The notes under the pieces are model-generated. The model had not been told where the DNA came from, ran no database searches, and saw only the letters and a program-made list of their open reading frames with translations. DNA of 64,000 nt from Spirochaetota bacterium. GTDB lineage: Bacteria > Spirochaetota > UBA4802 > JAFGJZ01. Positions 1 to 7,806 of the stretch are shown in pieces (the first letter of the stretch is position 1; every line of letters starts with the position of its first letter). Location of the stretch: contig JAKPJF010000002.1 in assembly GCA_029554345.1 (NCBI GenBank), positions 1 through 64,000 on the forward strand, given 5' to 3'. Position numbers and translations under genes: made by a program.

Positions 1-73
1 AGTTTCCGTTTTCGACTTTATCAAAATATCGCTTGGAATTGTTTCTAAAATCAGTAAACTGCAAGTAATCCAT
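1..73 (-). CDS. Phd/YefM-type antitoxin, N-terminal fragment cut by window edge
   Basis: Only the first 24 codons are inside the window; the gene continues to the left of position 1. The peptide starts MDYLQFTDFRNNSKRYFDKV, which resembles the N-terminal DNA-binding segment of Phd/YefM antitoxins (short strand, then a helix with F-R-N-x-S/xxxF-D-K-V). A good ribosome site, AGGTGG, lies 7 nt before the ATG, and a strong promoter with a palindrome sits just upstream. Such antitoxins normally pair with a RelE/ParE/Doc-type toxin, which would lie outside the window. The assignment rests on a short N-terminus, so the family is likely but not certain. Confidence 0.6.
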   Translation of the reverse strand, partial: MDYLQFTDFRNNSKRYFDKVENGN

Positions 74-83
74 ATAATCCACC

Positions 84-127
84 TGTCATTATAATGACAT
101 AATAATTGCTTTTACGGGCAATGTCAA
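84..127 (-). promoter_or_regulatory. Promoter and palindromic operator of the antitoxin gene
   Basis: Reading the minus strand, TTGACA (122-127) and TATTAT (99-104) are separated by exactly 17 bp, a near-consensus sigma-70 promoter. Immediately downstream, overlapping the last base of the -10, is a perfect 16-bp palindrome TGTCATTATAATGACA (84-99). Toxin-antitoxin operons are commonly autorepressed at palindromes in this position, so this is a likely operator. The function is inferred from position; the sequences are directly visible. Confidence 0.7.
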
Positions 128-188
128 GATATAATATGAGAGGATCTGTGATGCTTCAAAGGCCATTCCACACCATTTCCCTGGTTTT

Positions 189-353
189 GTCCGGTCACCG
201 GACTTGTTGTCAAAGGCTTCTTGCGATGCCTTTTGTTGCAACCTCCTGTTGCGTATTGAAGGCATCGCTTTGCAGGGATCGTTCCTGCTTCCTTTGTAAT
301 CCGGTTTCGCATGGATCCATGTAAAACCACAGATTACAAAGACAAAGTCTTTG
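189..353. repeat. Cluster of nested inverted repeats, candidate structured RNA or interspersed repeat
   Basis: This non-coding stretch is richer in G+C than its surroundings and contains five consecutive dyads: GTCCGG/CCGGAC (189-203); GCGATGCCTT/AAGGCATCGC (223-268) with an inner GCAAC/GTTGC; GCAGGGA/TTCCTGC with one G-T pair and a 3-nt loop (272-288); CTTTGTAATC/GATTACAAAG (292-341) with inner GGTTT/AAACC and CATGGATCCATG; and CAAAGAC/GTCTTTG (337-353). The last two share bases and exclude each other. No known riboswitch core is recognisable. Conceptual translation of the minus strand gives a Cys-Gly-Phe-Thr-Trp-Ile string of the kind seen when palindromic intergenic repeats are translated, favouring a repeat element. 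Confidence 0.5.
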
Positions 354-381
354 GCTGTACGCCTGACCTTCCTGCATTTCC

Positions 382-432
382 TACTATTCCGATAGTATTT
401 CACTTGACAATAATTCATTCTCTATCATATTG
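382..432 (+). promoter_or_regulatory. metY promoter region with TACTAT-N4-ATAGTA dyad
   Basis: A perfect dyad TACTAT-TCCG-ATAGTA occupies 382-397. Seven bases downstream is TTGACA (404-409), with a weak -10 candidate CATATT 16 bp further on (426-431). The same dyad with the same 4-bp spacer occurs before cysK (6754-6769). A shared regulator of the two sulfur-assimilation genes is inferred; the Rrf2-family protein encoded at 8929-9366 is the obvious candidate. Confidence 0.55.
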
Positions 433-436
433 GTAG

Positions 437-1750
<1,314 letters not shown>

Positions 1751-1757
1751 AAATACA

Positions 1758-1788
1758 GGATAGTTATCCAAAAAACGGATAACTATCC
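1758..1788 (-). terminator. 12-bp perfect hairpin, terminator of hgcAB; copy 1 of a duplicated 31-bp element
   Basis: GGATAGTTATCC and GGATAACTATCC flank a 7-base loop of six A and one C. On the minus strand the stem is followed by TGTATTTTTATT, so it can end the hgcB transcript. On the plus strand it is followed by A-rich sequence and would be a poor terminator for metY. The same 31 bp recur without a change at 3739-3769. Each arm is itself a dyad (GGATA-N2-TATCC), so protein binding is also conceivable. Confidence 0.75.
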
Positions 1789-1797
1789 AAAAACAAA

Positions 1798-2112
1798 TCA
1801 ACAGCATGAACTTTTACTTTCAGAAGAAGAACATCCGCACGAAGAACCGCAGGTCGGTTCCGTTCCTTTTATCATGCCGTATAGAAGAGCGGCGGCACAG
1901 CCGACTCCGCTTCTTACCTTAACGGCTTCAAAAGCGCAGTTTTTCATGCATGCTCCGCATTCCATACATCTGTCTTTTTCAACAATATAAGCCTTACTTT
2001 CCCTTATTTCAAAAACACCATGCGGACATACATTCGCACATTTTCCGCATCCCGTACATTTATTTCCGTCAAGAGTCAGAGTTGAAACATTTTTAAGATA
2101 TAGCGGTCTCAT
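1798..2112 (-). CDS. hgcB: Mercury methylation ferredoxin HgcB
   Basis: A 104-residue ferredoxin with two [4Fe-4S] motifs: C19-x2-C22-x2-C25-x3-C29-P and C49-x2-C52-x2-C55-x3-C59. The second is the CMECGAC sequence characteristic of HgcB. A lone cysteine follows at C72, and the tail ends in a vicinal pair C103-C104, matching the extra cysteines that are conserved and functionally important in HgcB. A further C88/C92/C94 group lies in the tail. HgcB is held to reduce the HgcA corrinoid and to hand over Hg(II). A strong AAGGAGG site precedes the ATG, 9 nt after the hgcA stop. Ordinary cluster-only ferredoxins lack the C72 and CC signature, and hgcA directly upstream settles the call. Confidence 0.95.
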   Translation of the reverse strand: MRPLYLKNVSTLTLDGNKCTGCGKCANVCPHGVFEIRESKAYIVEKDRCMECGACMKNCAFEAVKVRSGVGCAAALLYGMIKGTEPTCGSSCGCSSSESKSSCC

Positions 2113-2121
2113 AAAACCTCC

Positions 2122-3177
2122 TTAAATCACATGAAAAATATCAAGCGTCTTCAGCACAAATCCGGAGATTGCACATACAAGCATTACCGGAATTCCGTAT
2201 TTAAACTCAATCTGAACTCCGGAAAGAGAGGTGAATGTCGTCGCTCCGGTGAAATTGAGAGCGAAAAAACTCACGACAGGAACTGTAAAAACAAAATTTG
2301 CGACATAACCCGAAACATCCTCTCCCAGAAAAAAGCTCAACGCAAGTGAAACAGCAGCACCGAGCAAAACCCCTTTGATGCTGAATGACCTAAAAGGAAT
2401 GAACGGCAGAAACGCCGGAAAAATAAATATTCCGGTAATAAAAGCCGCCAGTATTGGGAAAATATTATTAACCATTTGAACAGAAAAATTCTTTTCCGCT
2501 ATAAAACTAAATATCCCGAATATAGCGGTAAACGCGATAATATATTTCGCAGCCAGTACTAACTCTATCGGAGAAACAGCCATCCTCTCCATTATACCGA
2601 AACGCACAGTTTTCATTTTATCATCTTTTCTGTAACCGTTTTCAAAAAACCGTTTCACGTCTTTCGCATAAACCGGACCGAAAACGACATTGAATCCGCT
2701 TTTCTCTTTCACAATATGTGATTCAATACCGGGAGCTCCGAGCTGCGGAAGTATAAGCCTTTTGTGAGAAACAATGCTTTCGAGTCCCGATGACTTAATT
2801 CTCGAGATCAGTTCATCGGTTCCGAATGTTCCTTTCCCTGCAGCACACCAGACATTGACCCCATCCGTATCGAGAACGAGAATCCAGAGATTCATTCCCT
2901 TCAGTTCTTTTCTCAGTTTATCAAACGTCAGTTTGTAATTTGCAGTGACTAAAACATCAGCCTTATCATCAGGATTTCCCAGCGAATAAATCCCGGGATT
3001 TACCCGGTAATCATTTCTATTGATTCCCCAGCGGACTTTCCATCCTCCGATTATGTCAGAAAAATTCAAGTCAGCAGACACCACCGGAATCATTCTGCCT
3101 GCGAAAAACCGGTTACGGATAATCCATTTCTCTTTATTTGTCTTTTTCACTTTTGAGCCGTTTAAATCATTTTTCAT
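2122..3177 (-). CDS. hgcA: Mercury methylation corrinoid protein HgcA
   Basis: A 351-residue protein related to the corrinoid subunit CFeSP/CdhD. It carries the diagnostic cap-helix motif N108-V-W-C-A-A-G-K115, with C111 the predicted lower axial ligand to cobalt, followed by about five membrane segments (roughly 208-225, 238-258, 267-284, 292-309, 328-347). This soluble-domain plus membrane-domain layout is unique to HgcA, which transfers a methyl group to Hg(II) to give methylmercury. The start at 3177 was chosen because GGAGGTG lies 4 nt before it; a longer reading to 3222 has no ribosome site and would overlap marR more. It overlaps marR by 11 bp and is followed by hgcB after 9 nt, so one operon. 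Membrane protein, active site facing the cytoplasm. Confidence 0.96.
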   Translation of the reverse strand: MKNDLNGSKVKKTNKEKWIIRNRFFAGRMIPVVSADLNFSDIIGGWKVRWGINRNDYRVNPGIYSLGNPDDKADVLVTANYKLTFDKLRKELKGMNLWILVLDTDGVNVWCAAGKGTFGTDELISRIKSSGLESIVSHKRLILPQLGAPGIESHIVKEKSGFNVVFGPVYAKDVKRFFENGYRKDDKMKTVRFGIMERMAVSPIELVLAAKYIIAFTAIFGIFSFIAEKNFSVQMVNNIFPILAAFITGIFIFPAFLPFIPFRSFSIKGVLLGAAVSLALSFFLGEDVSGYVANFVFTVPVVSFFALNFTGATTFTSLSGVQIEFKYGIPVMLVCAISGFVLKTLDIFHVI

Positions 3178-3643
3178 TTTCACCTCCGCCGCAGCAAGTA
3201 CATCCCTTCTTCCGCAGAGCATTCATCGTCTTTCCGATTGTTTCAACAACGGAAACAATCACAGAATGTTCTTTCTGCGGAATTAGACCAAAAACTGATT
3301 CATAATAAGAATCGCATTTTTCATTAATACTATCAGCAAGCTTCTTCCCCTGTTCAGTCAGAGAAAGCTTCATAAATCTGCGGTCTTCAGGATCAATTTC
3401 TCTGTTGACCAAACCTATATTCAGCATTCCGTCGACCGTGCGGCTCAAAGTGCTCTTATCAAGTTCGAGTATTTCACTCAGATCTTTGATTGTACTTTCA
3501 CCCATCTCACGGATCTCCATCAAAACATGGCATTGTGAAAGCGACACACCGCAGCATTCGGACTCGAGTTCTCTGGCGATTTCGCGTTCAAGTACGCGCA
3601 GTGATTTTCTGAAATTCTGAATCGTTTCACGGTTTATGCCCAT
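3167..3643 (-). CDS. MarR-family transcriptional regulator of the hgcAB operon
   Basis: A 158-residue winged-helix MarR protein: N-terminal helix, then an LSQCHVLMEIREMGESTIKD helix-turn-helix entry, the recognition helix LDKSTLSRTVDGML, and the wing DPEDRRFMKLSLTEQGK. The start at 3643 is supported by GGAG 7 nt upstream and because an upstream start at 3691 would precede the mapped promoter. The C-terminus is unusual, ending in a KKGCTCCGGG cysteine cluster, plus a Glu-Cys-Cys near residue 30, suggesting metal or thiol sensing. It overlaps hgcA and is first in the operon. Known hgcAB loci are more often linked to ArsR-like regulators, so MarR control here is notable. Effector unknown. Confidence 0.85.
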   Translation of the reverse strand: MGINRETIQNFRKSLRVLEREIARELESECCGVSLSQCHVLMEIREMGESTIKDLSEILELDKSTLSRTVDGMLNIGLVNREIDPEDRRFMKLSLTEQGKKLADSINEKCDSYYESVFGLIPQKEHSVIVSVVETIGKTMNALRKKGCTCCGGGENEK

Positions 3644-3668
3644 TTGTTGCTCCATGCATTTGTTTACA

Positions 3669-3701
3669 AATACAATATATGTATTATACAACTATTGTCA
3701 A
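3669..3701 (-). promoter_or_regulatory. marR-hgcAB promoter with overlapping MarR-type operator
   Basis: On the minus strand TTGACA (3696-3701), a 16-bp spacer and TATATT (3674-3679) form a good sigma-70 promoter. A perfect dyad AATACA-N5-TGTATT (3669-3685) covers the whole -10. MarR proteins usually autorepress from such short palindromes, so this is the predicted operator through which the co-transcribed regulator controls mercury methylation. The predicted transcript start near 3667 gives a leader of about 24 nt before the ATG at 3643. Confidence 0.7.
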
Positions 3702-3738
3702 GAAAAAATACCAGAGTTTATAAGATTTACGGCAAAAT

Positions 3739-3769
3739 GGATAGTTATCCAAAAAACGGATAACTATCC
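3739..3769 (-). terminator. 12-bp perfect hairpin, copy 2 of the duplicated 31-bp element
   Basis: Identical over all 31 bp to 1758-1788. It lies downstream of the minus-strand NifX-like gene and upstream of the marR promoter. On the minus strand it is followed by ATTTTGCC, a short T-run, so it may insulate the hgcAB operon from read-through. The flanks of the two copies are not alike. Confidence 0.65.
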
Positions 3770-3822
3770 AGAATATTAATGAGAAGTAAAAATGATTATA
3801 GTTAAAACTAAATTATATCAAT

Positions 3823-4158
3823 TCAGTCTTGCGAAAGCACAGAATAGACGTTCTTTAAGCCGCTATCAACTGTATCAACCATACTGAAAACTTTAACACC
3901 TATTTCTTCTAATTTCTTTTTAGGTGAAAGTCCGATTACTTTTGAAATGATTGCGTCACAGTCAGAAACCGCTTTCAAAGTATCCATCTTGTCTTCTGAA
4001 CATTCAGTCTGACCTGCGCAATATTTCTTAACAGAACGCAATTCAATCAAACTATTTCCCTGCTCCGATACTGAGTAAATATGAAACCTATCGGCATGAC
4101 CGAAATGAAGGTCTATGATATTCCCGTCAGTTGAAGCAACTGCTACTTTATAGCTCAT
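3823..4158 (-). CDS. NifX/NifB-like iron-molybdenum cluster-binding domain protein
   Basis: A 111-residue single-domain protein of the dinitrogenase iron-molybdenum cofactor family (Nif_Fe-Mo fold). It opens with KVAVASTDGNIIDLHFGHADRFHIY, the G-x-x-I-D-x-H-F-G-H-A signature, followed by YCAGQTEC and KKKLEEIGVKVF. Members bind or carry metal-sulfur clusters; outside nitrogenase systems their job is mostly undefined. The ATG at 4158 is preferred; an in-frame TTG at 4167 lies inside the upstream gene. It follows the MalY-like gene by 2 nt, so it is the last gene of a three-gene operon of C-S bond enzymes. No nitrogenase genes are visible. Confidence 0.8.
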   Translation of the reverse strand: MSYKVAVASTDGNIIDLHFGHADRFHIYSVSEQGNSLIELRSVKKYCAGQTECSEDKMDTLKAVSDCDAIISKVIGLSPKKKLEEIGVKVFSMVDTVDSGLKNVYSVLSQD

Positions 4159-4160
4159 AT

Positions 4161-5384
4161 TTAACAACCCTTCTTATTGTTATTTTCATTATTACGAACC
4201 CGTGAACTGAATCTAGCGAGTCCCGTCTTCAGCATGGATAACGGACATGCTGCATTGATTCTGATAAAATTTAAACCGCCGCGGCCGAATACACTGCCCG
4301 GAGTAAATTTAACAGAAGCATCCTTTTCAAGAAGTTTTACAAGTTCATGGTCTGAATTAATTTTCATTCTTTTCATCAGTTCGGACACATCAACCCATAT
4401 CAGATATGTTCCTTCAGGATAAAACGCGGTCGCGCCTTCTATTTCTCTATTGATATAATCAACAGCATAATCAAGATTTGTTCTTAGATACGAAACAAGA
4501 GCATCAAGCCAGTCGGCGCAACAGGAGTATGAAGTCATAGCCGCCGAAAGCGACAATACATTCGGCTGTGAAAATCCGGTCGCAGAAATTCCGCGTTTGA
4601 TTCTATTTCTAATTTTTTCATCACTGATTATAAAATGAGAAATATGCAGTCCGGCTGTGTTGAATGATTTATTAGGTCCTGATATTACGATAACACTATC
4701 AGATACCGACGAAAGACTGATAAATTTATTTCTGCCGCAGATAATATCGCCGTGAATTTCATCAGACACCAGCATAATGCCGTTTCTGACGGCAAAATCA
4801 TTTATCTGTTTAAGTTCACTTAATGACCAAACCGTTCCGCCGGGATTATGCGGCGAACATAGAATTATAATTTTTGTGTTTATTCCTTCGGCTTCAGCAT
4901 TTTTCAAAACTCCCTCGGCAGTTATAATATTGAAGTTATATCTGCCGTCATAAAAATCAAGAGGACAATCAACTACACATCTATCATTATCTTTTATTAT
5001 ATCATAGAACGGATAATAGACAGGAGTCATAACAAGAACACCGTCGCCTGGATCAGAAAGTGATCTGATGATGACGCCTAATGAAGGAACAATACCAGAA
5101 CCTATTAAAATTGATTCAGAGTCAACATAAGCATCATATCTGGTCTTATACCAGTTTTTTAAGATAGAAATATATTCAGCCGGAACATCAGTATAACCGA
5201 ATATCTTCTTTTCAACCCGGTCACGCAATGCGGAAATAACTTCAGGCGGAGATGAAAAATCCATATCCGCAACCCAGAAAGGAAGTACCTCTTTATTGTT
5301 CTCTGAAGGCTTCAGCCTGTCCCACTTCAAAGACCATGTTCCGCTGCGGTCAACAATCTCATCAAAATCAATTAACTGCTTCAT
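4161..5384 (-). CDS. MalY/PatB-type PLP C-S lyase (cystathionine beta-lyase-like aminotransferase fold)
   Basis: A 407-residue fold-type I PLP enzyme. Features are LPFWVADMDF near residue 35 (the MalY/PatB hallmark), CSPHNPGG near 176-183, SDEIHGD near 208, and the PLP lysine K239 in SGPNKSFNTAGL. These enzymes cleave cystathionine or cysteine-like thioethers to give homocysteine or sulfide, pyruvate and ammonia. Its neighbours are a cystathionine gamma-synthase-like gene upstream and a NifX-like gene downstream, fitting trans-sulfuration from cysteine to homocysteine. The C-terminus is rich in Asn/Lys and ends KKGC, beyond the usual fold. Aminotransferase activity cannot be excluded. Confidence 0.87.
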   Translation of the reverse strand: MKQLIDFDEIVDRSGTWSLKWDRLKPSENNKEVLPFWVADMDFSSPPEVISALRDRVEKKIFGYTDVPAEYISILKNWYKTRYDAYVDSESILIGSGIVPSLGVIIRSLSDPGDGVLVMTPVYYPFYDIIKDNDRCVVDCPLDFYDGRYNFNIITAEGVLKNAEAEGINTKIIILCSPHNPGGTVWSLSELKQINDFAVRNGIMLVSDEIHGDIICGRNKFISLSSVSDSVIVISGPNKSFNTAGLHISHFIISDEKIRNRIKRGISATGFSQPNVLSLSAAMTSYSCCADWLDALVSYLRTNLDYAVDYINREIEGATAFYPEGTYLIWVDVSELMKRMKINSDHELVKLLEKDASVKFTPGSVFGRGGLNFIRINAACPLSMLKTGLARFSSRVRNNENNNKKGC

Positions 5385-5410
5385 GTGGTTCTCTTTTCAA
5401 TATAACAATA

Positions 5411-6550
5411 TCAAGCACTAAAGGCATTACTTAAATCGCCAATCAGATCATCAGCATTTTCTATGCCTACGGAAAGCCTTAGAAGATCTTCCGTGATACC
5501 GCTTCTTTTTCTGATTTCTTCGGGAATGGCTCCATGAGTCTGAATATACGGATAAGTTATCAGAGATTCAACACCGCCGAGACTTTCCGCGAAACAAATC
5601 AGTCTGACATTGTTAATTATCTTTTCTGCAAATAATCCGTCTCGGACGCGGAATGAAACCATCGAACCGGATCCAGCAGACTGAGCTCGATGCACGGCAT
5701 ACCCTTCATGGGAAGAATCCCCCGGATAATATACCCTGCTCACCAGATTATTTCCGCAAAGCCATTCAGAAATTCGAAGCGCGTTTTCTTGCGATCTTTC
5801 AAGCCTGACCGCTAAAGTTTTCAAACCCCTTAGAGCAAGCCAGCTGTCATTCGGAGATAGAACGGCTCCGACTGCATTCTGAATAAACGCAATTTTTTCA
5901 GATAATCCGGAATCTTTCACAACGGCGAATCCGCAGAGTATGTCATTATGCCCGGACAAATATTTTGTTCCGCTATGCAAAACGATATCCGCGCCCAGAT
6001 CAAGCGGCTTTTGATAATAAGGCGTCATAAACGTATTATCAACAATGGTAAGCAGATTATTTTTTTTCGCAAATGCGGCTACAGTTTTAATATCTGTTAT
6101 TTTCATCAGCGGATTTGTCGGAGTTTCGATAAAAACTGCTTTTGTTGAAGGATTAATTTTTGATGAAATCTCTTCAATGCTTGAAGTATTTACGTAATCC
6201 GATATGATACCGAAATTCGAAAAAACAGATTCGAATATACGGTAAGTTCCGCCGTAAAGATCGTCAGAAATAATTATATGATCTCCCGTACTAAAGACGG
6301 ATAATACTGCGCTGATTGCGGCCATACCGCTTGAAAAAGCGTAAGCGCTGCAACCGTTTTCCAAAACCGCGATTGTATCTTCAAGCACCTTCCTCGTCGG
6401 ATTGGAAGTGCGTGAATAATCATAACCGGTTGAAACGCCGAATGACGGATGTCTGAATGTTGCTGTCTGATATATCGGAGTGCTTAGAGCGCCGAAAGTT
6501 TCATCTCTGAGAACTCCGGCCTGAGCAAGAATCGATTCTATTTTCATCAT
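5411..6550 (-). CDS. Cystathionine gamma-synthase / beta-lyase family PLP enzyme
   Basis: A 379-residue trans-sulfuration enzyme. It shows the N-terminal TPIYQTATFRHP, YDYSRTSNPTR (PLP-phosphate Tyr/Arg), YGGTYRIFE, D-N-T-F and the PLP lysine at about residue 196 in SGTKYLSGHND, then SLGGVESLITYP near the C-terminus. The family includes MetB, MetC and methionine gamma-lyase, which sequence alone does not separate. Together with the MalY-like gene 26 bp downstream, MetB-type activity (O-acylhomoserine plus cysteine to cystathionine) is the simplest reading. Two adjacent ATGs (6550, 6547) follow AGGG by 5 and 8 nt; a longer frame to 6577 lacks a ribosome site. Confidence 0.88.
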   Translation of the reverse strand: MMKIESILAQAGVLRDETFGALSTPIYQTATFRHPSFGVSTGYDYSRTSNPTRKVLEDTIAVLENGCSAYAFSSGMAAISAVLSVFSTGDHIIISDDLYGGTYRIFESVFSNFGIISDYVNTSSIEEISSKINPSTKAVFIETPTNPLMKITDIKTVAAFAKKNNLLTIVDNTFMTPYYQKPLDLGADIVLHSGTKYLSGHNDILCGFAVVKDSGLSEKIAFIQNAVGAVLSPNDSWLALRGLKTLAVRLERSQENALRISEWLCGNNLVSRVYYPGDSSHEGYAVHRAQSAGSGSMVSFRVRDGLFAEKIINNVRLICFAESLGGVESLITYPYIQTHGAIPEEIRKRSGITEDLLRLSVGIENADDLIGDLSNAFSA

Positions 6551-6700
6551 AATAACCCTGCAGCAGAAGTTTTCCATGATATGACATAACTGTCAAGCAA
6601 TTACTATCTTTTTAATAGAATTTACTTGACTGAGGACGATATACATCATTTTTGAAAGACACAAATAACAGCTGAAAATATGCAATCAATTACCTCTGTC

Positions 6701-6738
6701 AATATTCAGATGAAATCTTCCGACTTCGGCTGAATATT
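6701..6738 (+). terminator. 9-bp hairpin just upstream of the cysK promoter
   Basis: AATATTCAG (6701-6709) and CTGAATATT (6730-6738) form a perfect stem around a 20-base loop and are followed by TTACTTGACA. It could stop stray transcription entering the cysK leader or be a regulatory dyad. Nothing else is recognisable in 6578-6740 apart from a degenerate TACTAT/ATAG pair at 6602-6618, upstream of the minus-strand cystathionine synthase-like gene. Confidence 0.35.
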
Positions 6739-6742
6739 TTAC

Positions 6743-6770
6743 TTGACAATTACTACTATTCTTATAGTAT
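6743..6770 (+). promoter_or_regulatory. cysK promoter with TACTAT-N4-ATAGTA operator
   Basis: TTGACA (6743-6748) is followed 16 bp later by TAGTAT (6765-6770). Between and overlapping them is the perfect dyad TACTAT-TCTT-ATAGTA (6754-6769), identical in arms and spacing to the site before metY. Its position across the spacer and -10 fits repression. The Rrf2 protein at 8929-9366 is the proposed binder by analogy with CymR control of cysteine genes in Firmicutes; that link is inference. Confidence 0.6.
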
Positions 6771-6790
6771 TTGTATTGTATGGAGGAGCT

Positions 6791-6856
6791 ATGAAGTACA
6801 AAAAACCCGATTTCAGCATTAAGGAAATCTGCACTGTTATATCTGAAATAATCTAA
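6791..6856 (+). CDS. Short leader ORF (21 codons) ahead of cysK
   Basis: A short ORF with an excellent ribosome site (GGAGG 4 nt before ATG) lies between the cysK promoter and cysK, 23 nt before the cysK start. The product begins MKYKKPDF and contains a single cysteine at residue 14 (Glu-Ile-Cys-Thr-Val). The position and the Cys codon suggest a leader peptide that senses cysteine through ribosome pausing, or translational coupling. One Cys codon is thin evidence, and it could simply be a small protein of unknown role. It is translated in all likelihood, given the ribosome site. Confidence 0.55.
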   Translation: MKYKKPDFSIKEICTVISEII

Positions 6857-6879
6857 ATTATATTATAAGGAGAATAAAT

Positions 6880-7806
6880 ATGATATTCAGCGACATTACA
6901 AAAACAATCGGAAACACTCCGCTTGTAAAAATCAACAGGCTTAACATAGACGGTCTTGCCGAGATTCTCGTTAAGCTAGAATCATTTAATCCGCTTTCAA
7001 GCGTAAAAGACAGAATTGGTAACGCATTAATAGAAGCTGCCGAAAAATCAGGAAAAATCGGCAAGGACACCGTCATCATTGAACCGACAAGCGGAAATAC
7101 CGGTATCGCACTCGCCTTCACTGCCGCGGCGAAAGGATACAGGCTCATTCTGACAATGCCTGAGACAATGAGCATTGAAAGAAGACAATTGCTGAAAATT
7201 CTCGGTGCCGAACTTTTTTTAACTGAAGGCGCAAAAGGAATGAAAGGAGCTATCGAAAAAGCTAATGAACTGTCTGCAGCAATTCCGAACAGCTTTATTC
7301 CTCAGCAGTTTGATAATCCTGCCAATCCCGAGATTCACAAAAAAACAACTGCCGAAGAAATATGGAAAGACACCGAAGGCAAAGTGGATATTTTCATTGC
7401 AGGTGTCGGAACGGGCGGGACTATAAGCGGTGTCGGTGAAGTTTTGAAGGAAAGAAATCCTTCAGTAAAAATAATCGCGGTTGAACCGGTTGATTCTCCG
7501 GTTATATCAGGCGGAAAGCCCGGACCGCATAAGATTCAGGGAATCGGAGCCGGCTTCATTCCGAAAAATCTTAATACTGGAATAATCGATGAAATTATTC
7601 AGGTTAAGCACACTGATGCCGGTGATACTTCACGCGCTCTTGCGAAAAACGAAGGAATTCTTGTCGGCATATCAAGCGGCGCTGCGCTCTGGGCAGCACT
7701 TGAGGTTTCTAAACGAAGCGAGTCAAAAGGCAAAACCATAGTTGCACTGCTTCCGGATACTGGTGAAAGATATCTTTCAACATGGCTTTTTGAGGATGTT
7801 AAATAG
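6880..7806 (+). CDS. cysK: Cysteine synthase (O-acetylserine sulfhydrylase)
   Basis: A 308-residue fold-type II PLP enzyme that makes cysteine from O-acetylserine and sulfide. The PLP lysine K43 is in [11 protein letters not shown], the substrate loop is [10 protein letters not shown] (about 70-79), the phosphate-binding glycine loop is [12 protein letters not shown] (about 176-187), and the C-terminal [11 protein letters not shown] and [12 protein letters not shown] are typical of CysK. Length matches the family. AAGGAG precedes the ATG by 7 nt. The stop TAG overlaps the GTG start of the next gene by one base, so the two are coupled. Expression probably responds to sulfur status through the dyad at 6754-6769. 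Confidence 0.95.
   Translation: MIFSDITKTIGNTPLVKINRLNIDGLAEILVKLESFNPLSSVKDRIGNALIEAAEKSGKIGKDTVIIEPTSGNTGIALAFTAAAKGYRLILTMPETMSIERRQLLKILGAELFLTEGAKGMKGAIEKANELSAAIPNSFIPQQFDNPANPEIHKKTTAEEIWKDTEGKVDIFIAGVGTGGTISGVGEVLKERNPSVKIIAVEPVDSPVISGGKPGPHKIQGIGAGFIPKNLNTGIIDEIIQVKHTDAGDTSRALAKNEGILVGISSGAALWAALEVSKRSESKGKTIVALLPDTGERYLSTWLFEDVK

Noticed and set aside
189-353. SAM, cobalamin or T-box type riboswitch before metY
   Set aside because: None of the conserved cores of these classes can be found, although stems are abundant.
89-418. 109-codon minus-strand frame across the hairpin cluster
   Set aside because: It runs through five inverted repeats and the antitoxin promoter and has no ribosome site; its Trp-Ile-type string is typical of translated palindromic repeats.
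1758-3769. CRISPR array based on the repeated 31-mer
   Set aside because: Only two copies, almost 2 kb apart, with genes between them and no spacers.
3823-4158. Evidence for nitrogen fixation from the NifX-like protein
   Set aside because: No nifHDK or other nif gene is present; such domains are common outside nitrogenase loci.
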